From Lachnospiraceae bacterium UBA4711 (GTDB lineage Bacteria; Bacillota; Clostridia; Lachnospirales; Lachnospiraceae): DNA of 52,010 bases. The notes below the pieces were generated by a model. The model was not told where the DNA came from and made no database searches. It saw only the letters and a program-made list of their open reading frames with translations. Below are positions 47,781 to 52,010 of the stretch, piece by piece. The DNA lies in the NCBI GenBank assembly GCA_002404515.1, contig DHJV01000009.1, positions 5,596-57,605 of the forward strand, in the 5' to 3' direction. Position 1 is the first letter of the stretch. Each line of letters begins with the position of its first letter. Both the position numbers and the translations under genes were made by a program.

Positions 47781-47876
47781 CTAGTTGTCACTATCGCCTC
47801 CATCTAACCATTTGCAAACATAGTAACTCACAATATTTGCCATAATGGAAGCAAAAAAGGATATAATAAATTCCAC
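47781..47876 (-). CDS. Fst-like type I toxin peptide (31 aa)
   Basis: A GTG start with AAAGGGGGTG five bases upstream begins FIISFFASIMANIVSYYV, one hydrophobic helix, followed by CKWLDGGDSDN, a polar acidic tail. The W-L-D after the helix recalls Fst/Ldr-family membrane toxins. Its transcript converges on the plus-strand RNA and shares a bidirectional terminator with it. Confidence 0.75.
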   Translation of the reverse strand: MEFIISFFASIMANIVSYYVCKWLDGGDSDN

Positions 47877-47922
47877 GTGTACACCCCCTTTCCGTTGTCG
47901 GAATGGGTGTGACAACGCATCA

Positions 47923-47951
47923 AGTATAACAACTTCGACTTATTTTGACAA
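47923..47951 (-). promoter_or_regulatory. Promoter of the Fst-like toxin
   Basis: TTGTCA (47951-47946) and TATACT (47928-47923) are 17 bp apart on the minus strand. The same promoter sequence (with TATAAT) survives in the decayed copy at 46.9 kb. Confidence 0.75.
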
Positions 47952-47997
47952 CCATAGGTGGTCGCTAATTAAGAGTATAAAGAAAGAAGGTGAACTC

Positions 47998-49089
47998 ATG
48001 AAATTACCAAATTCATACGGATCGGTCTATAAATTATCCGGTAAAAGAAGAAATCCGTGGGCTATTCGCAAGACTGTCGGCTGGAAACAGATTCCTGAGA
48101 AAAAACGCTCCTACCCTATCTATCAATTTATAGGCTACTACCCTACCAAGACAGAGGCGTTGCAGGCTCTTGCCGCATACAATCAGAATCCATATGACCT
48201 TCATGTCAACTCAATTACATTTGAAGAAATATATGAACGCTGGTCTGAAATCCATTTTGAAGAAATCAAAAGACCGAATTGCTATAAGGCAGCCTATAAA
48301 CTATGCCAGCCAATCAATGATATGAAGTTTATAGATATTAAATTGGATCATCTTCAGAAGATTGTTGATGAATCAGGGAAAAACACCCCTACACTGAAAA
48401 ATCTAAAGAATATGTGGGGGTTAATGTGGGATTACGCAGTTATACATGAAATTGTTCCTCCTGAAAAAAGAAATATGATCCGGTATGTTAATATAAACAA
48501 GCCAGGAAACCCGAATGCATATAACCGAAAGCCATTTAGTAAAGAAGCTCTTCAAAAGTTATGGGATGCGCACAGCTCAAACGAATACATATCTGTTATA
48601 CTGATGCTTATCTATACCGGGGTTCGAATCGGAGAACTGCTTAATCTTGAGAAAAAAGATGTACACTTGGATGAAAGATGGTTTTATGTAAAGGAATCGA
48701 AAACAGATGCAGGAATCAGAGAAGTTCCTATTGCCGAAAAAATTGTGCCATTCTTTGAACATTGGATGAAAAAAGATTGCAAGAATCTGATCTGCACTCC
48801 GGACTGTGAGCCATTTTTATATAAAAATTATTATGACTCCTATTGGGTTCCCCTTATGCTGCAGCTAAATCTGGGGCGTTATGAATCACAAGAGGCGAAA
48901 AAAGAACCTGTGTATAAAGGACACCGTCCACATGATACAAGACATACCTGTGTGTCTTTACTTACTGAAGCTGGGGTTGATGAGCGAATTATTCAGAAAA
49001 TAGTTGGTCACAAAGGGCAAAATGTTACACAGATCGTTTACACTCACGTCGATCTTCCATTCAAATTAGAAGCAATCAATAAAATCTAA
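47998..49089 (+). CDS. int: Tyrosine integrase of the ICE
   Basis: The 363-aa protein has an N-terminal arm/core-binding part (SITFEEIYERWSEIHFEEIK) and a catalytic domain with Arg in YTGVRIGELLNL, His-x-x-Arg in HDTRHTCVSLL, His in GHKGQNVTQI and Tyr in VYTHVDL. It inserts and excises the element at attB; position next to rpsI suggests the target is there. ATG 47998 is chosen for its AGAAGGTG site; longer frames run through the Fst-like toxin promoter and would add 51 residues without a ribosome site. Confidence 0.95.
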   Translation: MKLPNSYGSVYKLSGKRRNPWAIRKTVGWKQIPEKKRSYPIYQFIGYYPTKTEALQALAAYNQNPYDLHVNSITFEEIYERWSEIHFEEIKRPNCYKAAYKLCQPINDMKFIDIKLDHLQKIVDESGKNTPTLKNLKNMWGLMWDYAVIHEIVPPEKRNMIRYVNINKPGNPNAYNRKPFSKEALQKLWDAHSSNEYISVILMLIYTGVRIGELLNLEKKDVHLDERWFYVKESKTDAGIREVPIAEKIVPFFEHWMKKDCKNLICTPDCEPFLYKNYYDSYWVPLMLQLNLGRYESQEAKKEPVYKGHRPHDTRHTCVSLLTEAGVDERIIQKIVGHKGQNVTQIVYTHVDLPFKLEAINKI

Positions 49090-49101
49090 GGGAGGGATTC
49101 G

Positions 49102-49431
49102 ATGAATAAAACAGCTTATAAGAATCAGTTTAACGCAGATAATTATGAGAGAATCTATCTCTCCGTCCCCAAAGGGACGAAACATATGATCAAAAAACTC
49201 GCTGCCGATAACAATATGTCTGTTAATAAATATTTTCTGATGCTGCTCCAAAAAGAACAAACTGCTCTGTTTGATTCAATCCAATTATCCGAGAAAGCCA
49301 GATCCTCCATTTTGTATGTTACCGGAAATACACAAAATGGCTATGATGTATTCTTGAAAAACGGTCTCCAATTTCATTGCAAAACCAAACACGATATAAA
49401 AAAGGAAATTATCTTGCGTAAGATAAGCTAA
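49102..49431 (+). CDS. RHH-type small regulator or recombination factor
   Basis: The 109-aa protein has a ribbon-helix-helix-like N-terminal half (ERIYLSVPKGTKHMIKKLAA, then NMSVNKYFLMLLQKE). It follows int by 12 bases with GGGAGG before the ATG. It may be a recombination directionality factor or a regulator of int. The stop lies inside the terminator hairpin. Confidence 0.75.
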   Translation: MNKTAYKNQFNADNYERIYLSVPKGTKHMIKKLAADNNMSVNKYFLMLLQKEQTALFDSIQLSEKARSSILYVTGNTQNGYDVFLKNGLQFHCKTKHDIKKEIILRKIS

Positions 49432-49456
49432 ATCTTACGCAAGATATTATTTTTTG
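49410..49456 (+). terminator. Terminator of the integrase operon
   Basis: A 15-bp perfect stem (TATCTTGCGTAAGAT/ATCTTACGCAAGATA) followed by TTATTTTTTG. It overlaps the last codons of the RHH gene. Confidence 0.85.
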
Positions 49457-49457
49457 T

Positions 49458-49487
49458 GTTACTAATGCGTTACTAACGTGTTACTAA
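49458..49487. repeat. Three GTTACTAA direct repeats at 11-bp spacing near the ICE end
   Basis: GTTACTAA starts at 49458, 49469 and 49480, exactly one helical turn apart. Repeats of this kind at an element end are candidate arm-type binding sites for the integrase. The ICE boundary (attR) should lie between here and the rpsI stop at 49589; the exact core is not visible without the left end. Confidence 0.6.
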
Positions 49488-49524
49488 TTCGCGAAAATCC
49501 ACCGATATGCAAAGAACCCCACGC

Positions 49525-49573
49525 AAAGAAAAAATCCCACAGGCACAAGGAAAACCTTGTTTCTGTGGGATTT
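49525..49573 (-). terminator. Terminator of the rplM-rpsI operon
   Basis: On the minus strand AAATCCCACAG/CTGTGGGATTT with inner ACAAGG/CCTTGT, followed by a T-rich run (TTTTTTCTTTG). It lies just after rpsI. Confidence 0.85.
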
Positions 49574-49588
49574 CTGAGTTCGCAATTC

Positions 49589-49987
49589 CTATCTCTTTGA
49601 AAACTGCGGTGCACGACGTGCGGCTTTCAAACCGTACTTCTTTCTTTCCTTCATACGAGGATCTCTTGTAAGGTATCCTGCCTTCTTGAGTGCTGGTCTG
49701 TACTCAGCGTCTGCCTCAAGGAGTGCTCTGGAGATACCATGTCTGATAGCACCAGCCTGACCTGTAAATCCGCCACCCTTAACATTTACAAGTACGTCAA
49801 ACTTTCCTTCTGTACCTGTTGCTGCAAATGGCTGCTTAACGATGAGCTTCAATGTATCAAGACCGAAATACTCATCCATGTCTTTCTTATTAATAGTTAC
49901 CTTACCAGTTCCTGGTACAAGGTAAACTCTTGCGATACTGCTTTTTCTTCTACCTGTTCCGTAAAATCTATTACTATTCTTAGCCAC
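49589..49987 (-). CDS. rpsI: 30S ribosomal protein S9
   Basis: The 132-aa protein shows the S9 pattern: FYGTGRRKSSIARVYLVPG at the start, GGGFTGQAGAIRHGISRALL in the middle, and KYGLKAARRAPQFSKR, whose C-terminal Lys-Arg reaches the P-site tRNA. It follows rplM by 17 bases. Chromosomal, not part of the ICE. Confidence 0.97.
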   Translation of the reverse strand: MAKNSNRFYGTGRRKSSIARVYLVPGTGKVTINKKDMDEYFGLDTLKLIVKQPFAATGTEGKFDVLVNVKGGGFTGQAGAIRHGISRALLEADAEYRPALKKAGYLTRDPRMKERKKYGLKAARRAPQFSKR

Positions 49988-50004
49988 GAACGTTTCCTCC
50001 CTTA

Positions 50005-50439
50005 TTAATACTTAATCTCTAATACTTCTGGCTTCTGAGCCTGCTGCTTGTGCTCTGGTCCAGCGTAAACATAAAGCTTCTTGATCATCTGTCTTCCGAG
50101 AGGTCCCTTTGGAAGCATGCCCTTAACTGCAAGGTAGATTACTTCCTCTGGCTTCTTAGCCATCTTCTCTTTGAGAGTCTGCTCTTTCATACCGCCGACA
50201 TAATCAGAATGGTGATAGTAAACCTTCTGATCCATCTTCTTACCTGTTACCTTAATCTTATCAGCATTTACAACTACGATATAGTCACCTGTATCGATGT
50301 GTGGTGTAAATGTTGGCTTGTTCTTTCCTCTTAAAATGCTTGCGATTTCTGATGATAAACGACCTAATGTATGTCCTGTAGCATCTACTACATACCACTT
50401 TCTTTCAATGTTTGATGGGCTTGCCATAAAGCTCTTCAT
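50005..50439 (-). CDS. rplM: 50S ribosomal protein L13
   Basis: The 144-aa protein has RKWYVVDATGHTLGRLSSEI, the HIDTGDYIVVVNADKI block, and VKGMLPKGPLGRQMIKKLYV, all hallmarks of L13. AAGGAGG precedes the ATG. It is cotranscribed with rpsI from the promoter at 50.65 kb. Confidence 0.97.
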   Translation of the reverse strand: MKSFMASPSNIERKWYVVDATGHTLGRLSSEIASILRGKNKPTFTPHIDTGDYIVVVNADKIKVTGKKMDQKVYYHHSDYVGGMKEQTLKEKMAKKPEEVIYLAVKGMLPKGPLGRQMIKKLYVYAGPEHKQQAQKPEVLEIKY

Positions 50440-50615
50440 TGTGGTGTTCCTCCTTAAAATTATTCGAATTGTCCTGCATCATACCCATGCTTTCAAGCCG
50501 AAATGTCCGAAACAGCTTGTCCGCACAGTGCCGAATGCGTACTGTACATTGCTTCAAAAGAGTATTCCATGAATCCCGGGGCTATTGGGACGCACTTCAC
50601 CTGTCTTTTGTCACA
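50440..50615 (-). promoter_or_regulatory. 5' leader of the rplM-rpsI operon (L13-leader candidate)
   Basis: The transcript has an untranslated leader of about 175 nt between the promoter and rplM, with paired GC-rich segments (for example GCACTGTGCGGACAAGC; CCGAAAT region). Firmicutes often control this operon by an L13 leader RNA. Assignment rests on position and length; I could not check the consensus. Confidence 0.5.
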
Positions 50616-50622
50616 TTTAGGT

Positions 50623-50651
50623 ATTATATTATACGTGCCCGCGTGTGTCAA
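50623..50651 (-). promoter_or_regulatory. Promoter of rplM-rpsI
   Basis: TTGACA (50651-50646) and TATAAT (50628-50623) are 17 bp apart on the minus strand, a consensus sigma-A promoter. Confidence 0.9.
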
Positions 50652-50725
50652 CGCCTTTTTTCAAGAAATACGTAAATTTGTAGAATGTTTCTAAATTTAT
50701 ACGCCTATTTTATCATATTTCTATT

Positions 50726-51463
50726 CTACAAATATTCAATTCCAACCAGCCGCAATCCGCACGCTTCCGCTTTTGGTCCTGCTGCCGCGCGATCCTTCGC
50801 GTCAAGAATCTCTTTCACGTGCTCCGGCGGATACATGTTCATGCCGCATTTTAACAATGTACCCATGATAATCCGCACCATATTATATAGGAAACCAGTT
50901 CCGCGGATTGTCATGATGATCATCTTGCCCTCTGTGCGGAAGGAGATTTCTGTCACGGTGCGCACCGTGGACTCGACCTGTGTCCGCGGCGTGCAAAATG
51001 ATTTGAAATCATGTTCGCCAACCAGATATGCCGCTGCCTGCTCCATCTTCGCTACATCGACATTGAAATAGCAAAACTTCGAGTAAAGCCGTACAAGCGG
51101 ATTCGGAAACTTGTCATTCCAGATCCGATACTCATACGTTTTGATCGTGTCGCAGAACCGCGGGTGAAAATCATCCGCCACCTGACACGATTCCTGAATC
51201 CGGATATCGTCCGGCAGTCGCTGATTCAACGCGAAGCTGATCTTCTCTGGCGGAATCCGTGTCTCCGTATCAAAGACCGCCACATTTCCCAGTGCATGCA
51301 CACCGGAATCTGTCCGGCTCGCGCCAATGATCTTGATATCCTCCTGCAACAGCTTCGACAGTTCACGGTTCAGGACTTCCTCGATCGTAATTCCATTATC
51401 CTGAATCTGCCAGCCACAGTAATTTGTGCCATCATACGCGACAGTTAATTTGATTCGTTTCAT
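50726..51463 (-). CDS. truA: tRNA pseudouridine synthase A
   Basis: The 245-aa protein has the TruA catalytic block GASRTDSGVHALGNV with the conserved Asp, KTYEYRIWND, and TGFLYNMVRIIMGTLL. It makes pseudouridine at positions 38-40 of tRNAs. Length is normal. It lies upstream of rplM in the same direction. Chromosomal. Confidence 0.95.
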   Translation of the reverse strand: MKRIKLTVAYDGTNYCGWQIQDNGITIEEVLNRELSKLLQEDIKIIGASRTDSGVHALGNVAVFDTETRIPPEKISFALNQRLPDDIRIQESCQVADDFHPRFCDTIKTYEYRIWNDKFPNPLVRLYSKFCYFNVDVAKMEQAAAYLVGEHDFKSFCTPRTQVESTVRTVTEISFRTEGKMIIMTIRGTGFLYNMVRIIMGTLLKCGMNMYPPEHVKEILDAKDRAAAGPKAEACGLRLVGIEYL

Positions 51464-51546
51464 GGAGCGAATCTCCTTTCTCTTTCTAAGATCTTACAGT
51501 TCAATCCAAAATATGGACACATAAAATATATCATCACTATCCAAAG

Positions 51547-52010
51547 TTAAAATTTAATAATTAAAATAATCGACACCACAACCATCCCCAGCATGCACAC
51601 ATACGCTGCCACATCCCGTCTCTCATACACAAGTGGATGCAGCTTCGTCCGTCCTTTGCCACCTGTATAACAGCGGCTGTCCATTGCATCGCCCAGATGT
51701 CCGGCACGCGACATTGCATTCTGGAAAAGCGGCAATATCACCGTCCGAAGCTTCTTTAAGCGCACGACCGGATTGCCCTTCTTGAAGTCCGCGCCACGCG
51801 CCATCTGCGCCTTCATGATCCGGTCTAACTCTCCAAATAATATCGGTACAAACCGCAGTGCGATCGTGATTCCCATTGCCACGCCACCACTTAGATGCAT
51901 GCATTTCTCCATGCCGTCCGTCAGTCTCGTCGGAGTCGTCGTATACATCAGCAGGCTTGACATCAGAATCAAAAGCAGCATACGCCAGAACACAAATCCT
52001 GCTTTGAACA
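51547..52010 (-). CDS. ecfT: Energy-coupling factor transporter T component, partial
   Basis: Partial at the right edge; the N-terminus lies outside. About 154 residues are visible, with membrane segments (GITIALRFVPILFGEL; YVCMLGMVVVSIILIIKF) and the cytoplasmic helices with AQMARGADF and AMDSRCYTGGKGRT, which are the two Ala/Ser-Arg-Gly-type coupling motifs of EcfT. It couples the ATPases to vitamin-binding S components. The gene order ecfT-truA-rplM-rpsI is common in Firmicutes. Confidence 0.9.
   Translation of the reverse strand, partial: FKAGFVFWRMLLLILMSSLLMYTTTPTRLTDGMEKCMHLSGGVAMGITIALRFVPILFGELDRIMKAQMARGADFKKGNPVVRLKKLRTVILPLFQNAMSRAGHLGDAMDSRCYTGGKGRTKLHPLVYERRDVAAYVCMLGMVVVSIILIIKF

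Noticed and set aside
47845..47997. N-terminal extension of the integrase frame
   Set aside because: It runs through the Fst-like toxin promoter and start and has no ribosome site; ATG 47998 has AGAAGGTG.

Overview
The window reads as a Gram-positive anaerobe of the Clostridia, most likely a Lachnospiraceae gut bacterium. The evidence is low-GC coding, strong AGGAGG ribosome sites, a chromosomal rplM-rpsI / truA / ecfT block on the right, and a mobile element whose genes (PcfB-, PrgI-, Maff2-, CwlT-, DUF3848-, DUF5688- and DUF3991-type) are typical of Firmicutes conjugative elements.

About 49.5 kb is one integrative and conjugative element (ICE) whose left end lies outside the window. Its right end carries a tyrosine integrase and a small RHH protein, next to the 3' end of rpsI. 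Nearly every ICE gene is on the minus strand, so transcription runs right to left. From right to left: integrase module and type I toxin-antitoxin (TA) loci (49.5-46.7 kb); XRE repressor and divergent early promoters (46.7-46.1); a maintenance operon with ParM-like and ParR-like genes and many small proteins (46.1-41.2); a gene-free zone with iteron-like repeats and a large structured RNA candidate (41.2-40.3); two type II TA modules (40.2-38.8); a regulated leader, then the type IV secretion operon with accessory and surface proteins (38.5-27.3); a TA module between the VirB3-like and VirB4 genes (27.2-26.6); VirB4, a bifunctional wall hydrolase, a type I TA locus and a Toprim protein (26.5-20.6); an oriT candidate with AT-rich flanks, MobC, two ATPases and the relaxase (20.5-15.3); DUF5688, a zeta-like kinase, PcfB-like protein, VirD4, pentapeptide protein, topoisomerase III and SpoVG-like protein (15.2-4.1); a type III ToxIN system (4.1-3.2); and the first 1064 codons of a giant ArdC/MuF-type protein (3.2-1).

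Most of the parts needed for conjugation are visible: relaxase, MobC and an oriT candidate (relaxosome), VirD4/PcfB (coupling), and VirB2-, VirB3-, VirB4-, VirB6- and VirB1-like proteins (channel and wall opening), plus surface adhesins for mating contact. TopB, the Toprim protein and the ParM module would serve DNA processing and maintenance. Two points stand out. The element is dense in TA systems (one type III, three type II, two type I loci plus a remnant). Its long minus-strand operon also has an intrinsic terminator just upstream of the ribosome site at nine gene junctions, which suggests control by antitermination. The roughly 630-nt structured RNA candidate at 40.3-40.9 kb is the strongest lead for an undescribed component.
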